18,916 bases of DNA. It comes from Chthonomonas sp. UBA6659 (GTDB taxonomy: Bacteria > Armatimonadota > Fimbriimonadia > Fimbriimonadales > Fimbriimonadaceae). A program made the position numbers and the translations under genes. This document shows positions 1 to 8,067 of the stretch, one piece after another. Within the stretch, counting starts at the first letter, position 1. Each line of letters starts with the position of its first letter. The stretch lies in assembly GCA_002455425.1 (NCBI GenBank), contig DKKT01000066.1:57514-76429 (forward strand), in the 5' to 3' direction. The notes beneath the pieces were generated by a model. It did no database searches, was not told the origin of the DNA, and saw nothing but the letters and a program-made list of their open reading frames with translations.

Positions 1-3000
1 CCGTGATCGACAACGATGGGATCCACCCCGCCAGGCCGGTCGAGTCGACGGTGCGACTCACGAAGGGGAGTCACCGACTCAAAGTGCGCTTCTTCGAAAA
101 CAGCGGCGAGGAGCGACTTCTTCTTGAGGTCCGTGGTCCCGGAAAGGCGGCGTTCTCGGTGGTCGACAAGACCATGCTCCGATCGCCCGGCGGTCTTACC
201 CGGGTCACGTCACCCGGGACCAAGCGTCTGCTCCGTCCGGGCGGTCCGCTGCGACCAGGGAACGGAATGCCCCTCGTCGGGCTCCACCCCGGTTGGGACC
301 TGATCACGATCCGGCCTGAGGACTTCAAGCCCCAGGTCGGAGCCCTCGCGTTTCTGCCCGATGGGAGCCTGCTCGTCAGCACGTTCAAGCCGAATCAAAC
401 GGGGTCGTTCCAGCCGGAGTTGAAGGACGGGAAGATTTGGAGGCTGACCGGCGTCACGGGAAACGACCGGAAGAAGGTGAACGTCCAGCTGGTCGCCGAG
501 AATCTCCAAGAGCCTCTGGGGCTGGCGACGATCGGCAATAACGTGTACCTGTCGCAACGCACCGAGATCACCCAGCTCATCGACAAGGACGGCGACGGGG
601 TCTACGAAGGGCGCAAGACCGTCGGCAAGGCTTGGATTTCGGACAACTACCACCACTTCACCTTCGGCCTGGCGTCGCGTGAAGGACTCCTCTACGCGTC
701 GCTCTCGACCTCGATCACGTCTGGCGCGCCCGGCATCAACGGGCCGAATCCACCCAATCGGGGCACGGTCATGGTCATCGATCCTGCGCTCTATGACCCA
801 GCGATGCCGATGCAGAACGTCCAGTTCTTGAGCGGGGGCCATCGAACGCCCAACGGCATCGAGATCGGACCATACGGGCTGTTGCTGGTCGGCGAAAACC
901 AGGGCGCTTGGCAACCTGCGAACAAGCTCAACGTCGTCCAGATCGGTGGCTTCTACGGGCACTACAACAACATCGAGTTCAAGACCGACGCCTATCCGAA
1001 CGGCGGCGTGAAGGGCCCGTACGACGACCAGCCCCTCATGGCACCGGCCCTGTATCTACCCCAGAATGAATGTGCCAACTCGCCCGCGCAAGCGGTGACG
1101 ATCCCGAGTGGACCGTTCAGAGACCAGATGCTGATTTCGGACGTCAAGTACGGAGGCTTGCGCAGGGCGTGGCTCGAGCAGATCGACGGGGTCTGGCAAG
1201 GCGGGGTCGTCCAGTACAGCCAGGGCTTCGAGGTCGGCACCAACCGGATGGTGTTCGGGCCCGACGGTGCGCTCTACGTCGGCGGCATCGGTGCCACCGA
1301 AACCTGGGCGTGGACCGACCCGAAGACGGGCCAGTGGACCACCTACGGACTCCAAAAGATCCGGCCCAACGGCAAGTCCGCGTTCGAGATCGCGGCCGTC
1401 AAGGCCACCCCGACCGGTTTCCGGGTGAAGTTCACGAAGCCGGTCGCGTCGGCCGATCGAGAAGCGGCGTATGTCGTCCGTCAGTGGAACTACGAGCCGA
1501 CGCCTGATTACGGCGGAGATAAGAAGAACCGCGAAGATCTCAAAGTCACGCTGGCCCGAGCAAGCAAGGATGGGACCGAAGTCGATCTCACGATCCCGGG
1601 CCTCAAGGAGAGGCGCGTCGTCTATCTGAACTGCGATCTCAAGGCCGAATCGGGCGAAGCGCTCTGGGCCTCGGAGTGCTGGTACACGCTCACCAAGAAA
1701 CCGAGTTCACCGGTCCAGGTGACGTCTGCGCTCATCACGCCAAACCCGAGGGTTCTCGTCTTCTCCGAGACCAAGGGCTTTCGCCACGACTCGATTCCTG
1801 CCGGAATCGACGCGGTGAAGCGGTTGGCCGCCCAGCGCGGCTTTACTGCCTCCTTCACGGAGGATTCGTCGGTGTTCGCTTCGGGGCTCGGGGAATATGA
1901 CGTCGTGCTCTTCTTGAACACGACCGGGGACGTCCTCGACGAGCGCGAACAGGTCGGCCTCCAGCGGTTCATCGCGGCAGGTGGCGGATACGTCGGCGTC
2001 CATTCCGCGACCGACACCGAGGCCGACTGGCCGTGGTATGTCCAGTTGGTGGGGGCGACGTTCAAGAGCCACCCTGCCATCCAGCAGGCGTTCATCAAGA
2101 TCGAGGATCGCGCCCATCCGACGACCTGCTTCCTCCCGAACAATTGGACTCGGGTGGACGAGTGGTACAACTTCAAGGCGAATCCGCGCCCGTTCGTCCG
2201 AGTTCTGGCGACGCTCGATGAGGCGAGCTATCAGGGCGGCGACATGGGGGCCGATCACCCGATCATCTGGTGCCACGAATTCGACGGCGGACGATCGTGG
2301 TACACGGAACTCGGACATACGTCTTCGACCTACCGCGAACCGATCTTCCTGGAATCCCTTTATCAGGGCATTCTGTGGGTGGCTCAAGCCAAGCGTCCGG
2401 CCGGATCGGAGGTGCTGGGGCCGAAGGACTGGAACCTCTCGGGCTGGAACGAGGGAGGAAACGCCTCGATCGCGAATGGGCGCGTCGCGCTCGTTCCGGG
2501 GACGGGTGTGCTCGGGAACACCGGTGCGAGCCCGTCACACCTGGTCAGCAAAGCGCAGTACGGGGATTGCCAGGTCCACGTCGAGTTCATGATCCCGCCG
2601 GGCGGCAACTCGGGGGTCTATCTGCAGGGCCGGTACGAGGTCCAGATTCTCGATTCGTACGGCAGGGCGTGGCGCGACCTCCAGCACTCGGACTGCGGCG
2701 GCATCTATCAGCGATGGAAGAACGACGCCGGTTTTGAGGGGACGCCGCCGGCACGGAACGCCGTGCGTCCGCCCGGCCAATGGAACACGTACGACATCGT
2801 GTTCCGGGCACCGCGGTTCGAGGGAGGTCGCAAAACGGAGAATGCGCGCTTCGTCGAAGTCCGTCTCAACGGGGTCATCGTGCAGAACGACATCGAGGTG
2901 ACCGGCCCGACACGAGCGTCGATGGCCGAAGACGAAGTGGCTACCGGCCCCCTGTTCTTGCAGGGCGACCATGGGCCGGTGGCTTACCGCAACCTCTGGA

Positions 3001-3017
3001 TCAAGCCTCTGAAGTAG
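1..3017 (+). CDS. Large secreted PA14 / sugar-dehydrogenase-like propeller / ThuA / DUF1080 fusion protein, 5' end missing
   Basis: The gene is open at the window edge; 1004 residues are visible, with the first whole codon at base 3. Domains in order (numbered from that codon) are as follows. The end of a PA14 domain lies at about 1-60 ('GSHRLKVRFFENSG'). A beta-propeller like PQQ-dependent glucose/sorbosone dehydrogenases spans about 95-440, with an EF-hand-like loop 'DKDGDGVYEG' from D194 and a His pair at 217-218. An Ig-like linker region follows at about 455-560. A ThuA domain spans 581-797 ('GFRHDSIPAG', 'GVHSATDTEADWP', 'GHTSSTY'). A DUF1080 (3-keto-disaccharide hydrolase fold) spans about 803-1004, with 'GGNSGVYLQGRYEVQILDSYG' from G867. 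ThuA and DUF1080 families are both linked to 3-keto-glycoside metabolism, so I infer an exported sugar-processing protein. Catalytic competence of the propeller cannot be judged. The ORF ends with TAG; no strong terminator follows, only a 5-bp stem at 3057-3074. Confidence 0.85.
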   Translation, partial: VIDNDGIHPARPVESTVRLTKGSHRLKVRFFENSGEERLLLEVRGPGKAAFSVVDKTMLRSPGGLTRVTSPGTKRLLRPGGPLRPGNGMPLVGLHPGWDLITIRPEDFKPQVGALAFLPDGSLLVSTFKPNQTGSFQPELKDGKIWRLTGVTGNDRKKVNVQLVAENLQEPLGLATIGNNVYLSQRTEITQLIDKDGDGVYEGRKTVGKAWISDNYHHFTFGLASREGLLYASLSTSITSGAPGINGPNPPNRGTVMVIDPALYDPAMPMQNVQFLSGGHRTPNGIEIGPYGLLLVGENQGAWQPANKLNVVQIGGFYGHYNNIEFKTDAYPNGGVKGPYDDQPLMAPALYLPQNECANSPAQAVTIPSGPFRDQMLISDVKYGGLRRAWLEQIDGVWQGGVVQYSQGFEVGTNRMVFGPDGALYVGGIGATETWAWTDPKTGQWTTYGLQKIRPNGKSAFEIAAVKATPTGFRVKFTKPVASADREAAYVVRQWNYEPTPDYGGDKKNREDLKVTLARASKDGTEVDLTIPGLKERRVVYLNCDLKAESGEALWASECWYTLTKKPSSPVQVTSALITPNPRVLVFSETKGFRHDSIPAGIDAVKRLAAQRGFTASFTEDSSVFASGLGEYDVVLFLNTTGDVLDEREQVGLQRFIAAGGGYVGVHSATDTEADWPWYVQLVGATFKSHPAIQQAFIKIEDRAHPTTCFLPNNWTRVDEWYNFKANPRPFVRVLATLDEASYQGGDMGADHPIIWCHEFDGGRSWYTELGHTSSTYREPIFLESLYQGILWVAQAKRPAGSEVLGPKDWNLSGWNEGGNASIANGRVALVPGTGVLGNTGASPSHLVSKAQYGDCQVHVEFMIPPGGNSGVYLQGRYEVQILDSYGRAWRDLQHSDCGGIYQRWKNDAGFEGTPPARNAVRPPGQWNTYDIVFRAPRFEGGRKTENARFVEVRLNGVIVQNDIEVTGPTRASMAEDEVATGPLFLQGDHGPVAYRNLWIKPLK

Positions 3018-3393
3018 CCGCAAGTCCGCTCACCGAGAATAGGCCACTCCGAGCCGCAGGGCCCTGTTGCCCTGTGTCAGCTGGTATAAAGAATCTCGCC
3101 GTGCAGCTCGCTGATAACAGAATTCTGCAAGGGCCAACAATATTCTCAAAGGACTGAGCCGAAATCATAAGAAGAGAGACAATCATCATGGTATTGGTCA
3201 TTTCCGAGCCAGCCCAACAAATTCTGTAGACATCTCATTAACAAGAACTCCACCTAGATCCGATGACGGTGACTATCATAAAAATATGAACTCAAAGTTC
3301 GAATGTAAAAGAAAATGCTGGAGCGAATCAAAATTCAAGAGAGGCAATCTCGGTTGAACTCAATCTCTGCGATCGGAAGTTTGAGGTGTCACC
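3018..3393. other. AT-rich intergenic region upstream of the Fic gene
   Basis: This 376-base gap holds no convincing gene. By hand count 95 of 240 bases in 3121-3360 are G or C (about 40%), far below the flanking coding DNA. It contains a weak CAGGG/CCCTG stem at 3057-3074, two overlapping palindromes at 3276-3300, and a 9-base direct repeat TGAACTCAA at 3287-3295 and 3355-3363. A 13-codon ORF with ATG at 3188 is too short to support. The composition suggests either a promoter region of foreign origin or the left edge of a horizontally acquired segment that carries the Fic gene. Confidence 0.6.
3276..3300. promoter_or_regulatory. Two overlapping palindromes, candidate operator of the Fic gene
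   Basis: TCATA-AAAA-TATGA (3276-3289) and GAACT-CAA-AGTTC (3288-3300) are perfect inverted repeats that share two bases. They lie about 95 bases upstream of the Fic start codon. The core TGAACTCAA recurs at 3355-3363, where TTGA-AC-TCAA is again a small palindrome. Regulator binding is an inference; no regulator gene is adjacent. Confidence 0.35.
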
Positions 3394-4902
3394 GTGGGTG
3401 ATTGGATCGGCTCGCGCTGGCTCGCGGACGAGTTCCAAGCTCATCCGGTTCAGCCGTTCCCGACGACGACCCGCATCGGTGCGAGTCGCCGGACCCAGGA
3501 GAGCGGGGCAGGGACGATCGAGACGGTCACTGAGGCGGCGCGGCCAAAGACGGGCGTCGCGGGCCACCTGAGTTACGCGATCAAGCACGAGGGCGTGCAT
3601 CTGGAGTTCCTCGCTCGCCTCTTCGACCGTCTTGAGCCGCGTGAGTTCGCAGTTTGGCTCGAACAGCGTCCAACCGGGCAGTACGCCCGGCGAGCGTCCT
3701 TCCTGTACGAATGGCTTACTGGTCGCGAGGTGGACTTCGATCAAGCCGGGGGCAACTATGTCGATGCCGCCACCGGCATCGCGCTCGCTGCGCGCGAACC
3801 CGAGAACGTTGCTAAGTGGCGGGTGCGGAACAACCTCCCCGGGGTGCCTTCGTATTGCCCCACAGTGCGGGCCACCGATGCCGTCGAGCGGGCCTCCCGC
3901 TATGATCTGCCAGGGGCCTTGGCGCAAATCGAAGCCGATTTCGGCGCCGCAATCATCCAGCGCACTGCGATCTGGCTCACGGTCAGGGAGAGTCGAGCGA
4001 GCTTCCGAATCGAACATGAAGAGCAGCTCCGGGACCGAGTTCAGCGCTTCGCCAACGCCATCGGAGTCTACACGGGCGCAGAAGGCGGTCCGCTAGGTCC
4101 CGCCTTTCTCGATGCGCTCCAGCGGGCGATTCTCGGCGCGAGCGCAGTTCGACTCGGACTGCGGCGCTCGCCCGTCTTCATCGGCGAGACCGGGTTCTGG
4201 GGGGAGATCGTCCACTACGTTGGACCGGACGGGGACTTGGCGGCTACGGCCCTCGATGGCCTCCGTGAAGTGGATCGCCGGACCAAGGGGACTTCGGCAA
4301 TCGTCCGAGCGGCTGCAGTCTCCTTCGGCTTTGCGTACATCCACCCACTTGCCGACGGCAACGGACGGGTTTCACGCTTCCTCGTGAATGATGTGCTTCG
4401 CCGAGACGGCGCCGTCCCTCAGCCATTCATTCTCCCGATCTCCGCGACGATTACGGGCTCTACTCGGCTAAGAGCCCAGTACGACGCCGTTCTCGAAGTG
4501 CTGTCCAAGCCGTTCATGGCGCGCTACCGCGAGGCGTGCCACTTCGGAGCCGAGCGCCTTTGCGAAGACGGGATCCGGACGAACCTGGACTTCCGGGCCT
4601 CAGACGATGCCCGCTACGTCTGGGCGTACCCCGACCTGACCGCCCACGCGACCTACCTGGGGGAGATCATCCCGGAGACCGTTGAGGTCGACATGCGGAA
4701 CGAGGCAAGGCTCCTCCAAGAGCGGGACGCGGCTGTCCAGCGAGTGAAAGAAGTGCTCGAGGCCCCCGATGTGGAGATCGATCGGATGATCCGGTCGATT
4801 CGTGAGAACGCATTCACGATCTCGGGGAAGCTCCGCCGGGAGTATCCGATCCTCGAAGACGCGCGCTTGGCCGAGGCACTGATCGAAGCCGTTCGAGGCT
4901 GA
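3394..4902 (+). CDS. Fic-family protein (probable AMPylase/nucleotidyl transferase)
   Basis: Fic enzymes transfer AMP or a related group to hydroxyl side chains of target proteins. The 502-residue product has the core loop 'HPLADGNGRVSR' with catalytic His317 (residues 317-328). This is a version of HPFx(D/E)GNGRxxR with Leu in place of Phe. An upstream helix 'SFRIEHE' (S203 to E207) matches the (S/T)xxxE(G/N) inhibitory motif except that His208 replaces Gly/Asn; its position before the Fic fold is that of class II, self-inhibited Fic proteins. A long N-terminal part (1-190) and a helical C-terminal part (about 400-502) are not recognised. The GTG start is supported by GAGGTG six bases upstream. 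It stands alone, without a separate antitoxin gene, between an AT-rich gap and a strong hairpin, which suggests an acquired single-gene cassette. Toxin, defence or housekeeping roles cannot be told apart from sequence. Confidence 0.85.
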   Translation: MGDWIGSRWLADEFQAHPVQPFPTTTRIGASRRTQESGAGTIETVTEAARPKTGVAGHLSYAIKHEGVHLEFLARLFDRLEPREFAVWLEQRPTGQYARRASFLYEWLTGREVDFDQAGGNYVDAATGIALAAREPENVAKWRVRNNLPGVPSYCPTVRATDAVERASRYDLPGALAQIEADFGAAIIQRTAIWLTVRESRASFRIEHEEQLRDRVQRFANAIGVYTGAEGGPLGPAFLDALQRAILGASAVRLGLRRSPVFIGETGFWGEIVHYVGPDGDLAATALDGLREVDRRTKGTSAIVRAAAVSFGFAYIHPLADGNGRVSRFLVNDVLRRDGAVPQPFILPISATITGSTRLRAQYDAVLEVLSKPFMARYREACHFGAERLCEDGIRTNLDFRASDDARYVWAYPDLTAHATYLGEIIPETVEVDMRNEARLLQERDAAVQRVKEVLEAPDVEIDRMIRSIRENAFTISGKLRREYPILEDARLAEALIEAVRG

Positions 4903-4933
4903 ACCGCGCCGGCCCCTTGCCCCGGCGCGGTTC
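4901..4933 (+). terminator. Strong GC-rich hairpin after the Fic gene
   Basis: A perfect 12-bp stem (4901-4912 with 4922-4933; GAACCGCGCCGG pairing CCGGCGCGGTTC) with a 9-base loop starts within the Fic stop codon. There is no proper T-tract ('TTCATTCCG' follows), so it may end transcription by hairpin strength alone, act with Rho, or protect the mRNA 3' end. It also separates the Fic unit from the protease gene. Confidence 0.65.
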
Positions 4934-5022
4934 ATTCCGTGATCGACAAGAGCATCTTGCGCCCCACATGAACTTTTGGCCGAAATCGTGCATCCTCTTT
5001 TTGTTCTCCTGGTGGTGTTCTT

Positions 5023-8000
5023 ATGATTGGTTCGCTTGATCTTTCCCCTCGAATTCGCTTCCTCTCGCTGGCGTCGATCTGTACGGTCGCCGTCGCCACG
5101 GTCCTCCTCTTGCCTTGGGGCTCTCCGGGTCCGTTCCCGTCGGCCGCCGCTGGGTTCACCCAGGACGTCCAACCCGAGGCGCCGATGGCGGGCCAGGCGG
5201 CTTCGGGCAAGGCACGCTACGCCCCCGACGCCGTCCTCGTGGCGTTCGACAGCCGGGCCACGGCAAAGGAGCGTGCGGCGGTCCTGAGGAAGTTCGGGCT
5301 TGAGAACGATCCAATGGTCGACAGTCCGTACTTCGTGCGGCTGATCTACGGCGACGCGCAGCCGGCGCGGCCAGTGGGGGTCGACGAGCTGGCCGCGGAG
5401 TTGCGCCGCGAGCCTGCAGTACGCTTGGCAGAGCCCGACCTCGTGCTCGTCCCGGACCAGACTTTCCCCAACGACCCCCAGTTCGGGCAACAGTGGCATT
5501 ACCACAACACGGGCCAGACCGGCGGGACACCGGATGCCGACATCGATCTTCCCGAGGCGTGGCAGATCGTCGGGACAAGGCCGCCGGTCGTGGTCGCCCT
5601 CATGGATGACGGAGTTCAATACACCCATCCCGACCTGGCCGGCAACATGTGGACCAACCCGGACGAGACGCTCAATGGGCTCGACGACGACGGCAACGGT
5701 CGGATCGACGACATCCGCGGATGGGACTTCTCCGATGGAGACAACGACCCGTTCCCCGGCGGGACCGACAGCCACGGCACTCACACCGCGGGGACGATCG
5801 CGGCGGTCACCGACAACGGGATCGGGGTCGCGGGCGTCTCGCGCAATGTGCGGCTGCTGCCGGTGCGGATGTACGGGGGTGCGGCGGGCTTCATCTCCGC
5901 TCTCATCCAGGGTATCGACTACGCCCGGGTGGAGGGAGCCAAAGTCATCAGCGTCAGCTACAACATCGATGGTTACACGTCGCTCCTGGTCGAGGCGATC
6001 CAACGCGCCGCAGCGGCGGATGTTCTCTATGTGAACTCGGCAGGCAACAACTCCCAGAACATCGATTCGCTCCGTGGCGCGATCCGCAACATGACCAACA
6101 ACGCGATCTTCGTCGCGTCGGTCGACCACAACGACAATCTGTCTTCTTTCTCGAACTTCGGCAACACGGTCGACGTGGCCGCTCCCGGAAGCTCGGTCCT
6201 GAGCACGGTCAATCCGAATACGTACGGCAACTTTTCCGGCACGTCGATGGCTTGCCCTCACGTCGCCGGCGCGGCGGCCGTCCTGCGGTCGTACTTCCCG
6301 ACGATGACGGCACCCCAGCTCATCACGCGGCTCCGAGTCTCGTCGGACCCGAAAGCGAGCCTCGCCGGTCGAATTCTCGGGGGTCGCCTCAATCTCGCCA
6401 ACGCGCTCGATACCGACACGACGCCTCCGGACGCGCCGACGGGCCTCACCATCACCGGGCGCGTCACCCACGGACTGCGGATGCAGTTCGTCTCTCCCGG
6501 GGACGACGGGATGAGCGGAACGCCGGCCAACTACGAAATCCGGTTCAGCCGCAACCCGATCTCGGTCGCGAACTTCGCCTCCGCAACCCCGATCAACTCG
6601 ATGCCCCCGCCGGTTTCAGGAGGCACGACGGTGAACTTCCAGGCCATTGGGCTCTTCCCAGGCGAGTCGTTCTACGTCGCGGTAAGGGCGGTGGATAACT
6701 TGGGCAACATCGGCCCGCTTGCAACGGCCGGGCCGTTCACGACCCGGTCGGCGACCGTCATCGACCGCGTCGAAGGTGCCGCCCAGTTCACCGGCTCGCC
6801 GTGGGCGACGACGACCACCCAGTCGGCAAGCCCGACCCGATCGTGGACGGACAGCCCGGCCGGGAACTATGGCAACAGCGTCGATGTCAGCCTGACGTCG
6901 ATCTCTTCGTATCCGATCACCGGGAACACGTTCCTTCGGTTCAGTGCCCGTTTGTCGCTCGAAACGAACTGGGACTTCCTCCACATCGAGGCGTCTCCGA
7001 ACAACGGCGCGACCTGGACTCGGGTCGGAACGCTCACCGGGGAACCGAACGTCTGGCAGGTCTACAGCGCGAATCTGAGCGCCTTCGCCGGCCAGAGCGT
7101 CCGCATCCGGTTCCGACTCGTGACCGACAGTTCGGTGACGCGCGACGGCGTGTACATCGACGACATCTACCTTGCCCCGGTCAATCAGATCTGGTCCGAT
7201 AACGTGGAAGGCGCCGCGCGCTTCACGGCAGGCGCACCGTGGGCGACAACGACCACTCAGGCCCTCAGCCCGATCCGCTCTTGGGCGGATAGTCCGGCCG
7301 GCAACTACGCCAACAACGTCAACGCGACCTTGACCGGCAATGAGACAGTCAGCGTAACGAGTCTTGCCGACGCCCATGCGGTGTTTGGGATGAACCTGAA
7401 CACGGAGCTCTTCAACGACACCCTTCGCGTCCTGATCACCGCGGACGGCGGCCCGACGCTCGAGCGGACCCGCTACAGCGGTGCCAACGGCTGGGGCTAC
7501 TATGCCGCGCCGGTACAGGGCATCGCGAGCAGTCGTGTCAGCTTCCAGTTCGTTTCGAACGGTTCCACCGCCGCGGACGGCGTCTACCTCGACGACATCG
7601 GCTTCGCCGGTGAACCCTGGGAGCCGGTGACCTTGGTGACCGGAACCGTGAATCTCGACGGATACACGGGGCCGCCTGCGGCAGAGCCGATGACCCTGGT
7701 CGTCCGCAGCGGCGGCAACCCGATCTTCACGACCTCGATCGTCCTGACGGCCTCGGGACCTGAGCAGGGCACTTTCAGCGTCGTCGTCCCCGCCCAGGGG
7801 GTCCACGATCTTGCGCTGAAGGGCTCCCATTGGCTGCGGCGAACGCTGACGGCCGTGAACCTGACGCCCGGTCTCGCGAACCAGACGTTCAATCTCGTGA
7901 ATGGCGATATCGACGGGAGCAACGCGATCGATTCGGACGACTTCGATGTCCTTGTGGCGAACTTCGGGCTTGCGGTCGCGACGGGTGATCTCACCGGGGA

Positions 8001-8067
8001 CAATCTCGTGGATTCGGACGATTACGACATCGTGGTCCGGAACTTCGGTCTCAACGGAAACCCCTAG
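5023..8067 (+). CDS. Secreted subtilisin-like (S8) serine protease with jelly-roll repeats and dockerin-like tail
   Basis: This 1014-residue exported endopeptidase has a signal peptide (hydrophobic part about residues 14-31), a proteinase-inhibitor-like propeptide (about 60-145), and an S8 domain (about 160-460). The triad is Asp195 ('LMDDG'), His251 ('SHGTHTAG') and Ser408 ('GTSMACPHVAG'); the oxyanion Asn342 is in 'SAGNN'. A fibronectin-III-like domain (about 465-574) follows, then two copies of a jelly-roll module (581-722 and 724-866), a beta-sandwich with 'KGSHWLRR' (about 868-958), and two dockerin-like loops (960-1010). The ATG is preceded by GGTGGTG five bases upstream. It shares a CTAG overlap with cmk on the other strand. 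The catalytic domain is certain. The tail is probably for cell-surface attachment or sorting, an inference from its similarity to tails I associate with Armatimonadota secreted proteins. Confidence 0.93.
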   Translation: MIGSLDLSPRIRFLSLASICTVAVATVLLLPWGSPGPFPSAAAGFTQDVQPEAPMAGQAASGKARYAPDAVLVAFDSRATAKERAAVLRKFGLENDPMVDSPYFVRLIYGDAQPARPVGVDELAAELRREPAVRLAEPDLVLVPDQTFPNDPQFGQQWHYHNTGQTGGTPDADIDLPEAWQIVGTRPPVVVALMDDGVQYTHPDLAGNMWTNPDETLNGLDDDGNGRIDDIRGWDFSDGDNDPFPGGTDSHGTHTAGTIAAVTDNGIGVAGVSRNVRLLPVRMYGGAAGFISALIQGIDYARVEGAKVISVSYNIDGYTSLLVEAIQRAAAADVLYVNSAGNNSQNIDSLRGAIRNMTNNAIFVASVDHNDNLSSFSNFGNTVDVAAPGSSVLSTVNPNTYGNFSGTSMACPHVAGAAAVLRSYFPTMTAPQLITRLRVSSDPKASLAGRILGGRLNLANALDTDTTPPDAPTGLTITGRVTHGLRMQFVSPGDDGMSGTPANYEIRFSRNPISVANFASATPINSMPPPVSGGTTVNFQAIGLFPGESFYVAVRAVDNLGNIGPLATAGPFTTRSATVIDRVEGAAQFTGSPWATTTTQSASPTRSWTDSPAGNYGNSVDVSLTSISSYPITGNTFLRFSARLSLETNWDFLHIEASPNNGATWTRVGTLTGEPNVWQVYSANLSAFAGQSVRIRFRLVTDSSVTRDGVYIDDIYLAPVNQIWSDNVEGAARFTAGAPWATTTTQALSPIRSWADSPAGNYANNVNATLTGNETVSVTSLADAHAVFGMNLNTELFNDTLRVLITADGGPTLERTRYSGANGWGYYAAPVQGIASSRVSFQFVSNGSTAADGVYLDDIGFAGEPWEPVTLVTGTVNLDGYTGPPAAEPMTLVVRSGGNPIFTTSIVLTASGPEQGTFSVVVPAQGVHDLALKGSHWLRRTLTAVNLTPGLANQTFNLVNGDIDGSNAIDSDDFDVLVANFGLAVATGDLTGDNLVDSDDYDIVVRNFGLNGNP
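6763..7620 (+). repeat. Tandem duplicated jelly-roll module inside the protease
   Basis: Residues 581-722 and 724-866 start alike ('VEGAAQFTGSPWATTTTQ' and 'VEGAARFTAGAPWATTTTQ'). They share 'RSW(T/A)DSPAGNY(G/A)N' and end with 'DGVY(I/L)DDI'. The two ends of each copy are well conserved while the middle has diverged, as expected of an old domain duplication under structural constraint. The fold resembles MAM/LamG-like beta-sandwiches that bind sugars or proteins; the ligand is unknown. Confidence 0.8.
7900..8052 (+). repeat. Two dockerin-type calcium-loop repeats at the protease C-terminus
   Basis: Residues 962-973 'DIDGSNAIDSDD' and 989-1000 'DLTGDNLVDSDD' each fit the 12-position dockerin/EF-hand loop. 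Ligand positions 1, 3, 5, 9 and 12 are D962, D964, S966, D970, D973 and D989, T991, D993, D997, D1000. Each is followed by a short helix ending 'NFGL'. The pair makes up the last 50 or so residues. No cohesin-like partner is encoded here. Confidence 0.75.

Noticed and set aside
3057..3074. CAGGG/CCCTG stem as a terminator of the first gene
   Set aside because: Only five base pairs and no T-tract; mentioned under the intergenic region but not called.
3001..3201. 66-codon minus-strand ORF in the gap after the first gene
   Set aside because: It overlaps the end of the upstream gene, has no ribosome binding site that I can support and no recognisable family, and only part of it is hydrophobic.
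3188..3229. Tiny ORF 'MVLVISEPAQQIL' in the AT-rich gap
   Set aside because: Thirteen codons, no convincing Shine-Dalgarno, and no known leader-peptide logic such as repeated regulatory codons.
3394..4902. Fic gene as part of a toxin-antitoxin pair or defence island
   Set aside because: No antitoxin-sized gene or other defence gene is adjacent; an internal inhibitory helix explains self-control instead.
4600..6471. A 623-codon open frame on the minus strand
   Set aside because: It is Arg/Asp/Gly-rich with no recognisable domain and lies opposite the Fic gene and the protease, both of which have clear motifs. Long antisense frames are common in GC-rich coding DNA.
7900..8052. Cellulosome membership of the protease because of the dockerin-like loops
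   Set aside because: No cohesin or scaffoldin is encoded here, and similar loop pairs in secreted proteins of several phyla are not cellulosomal.
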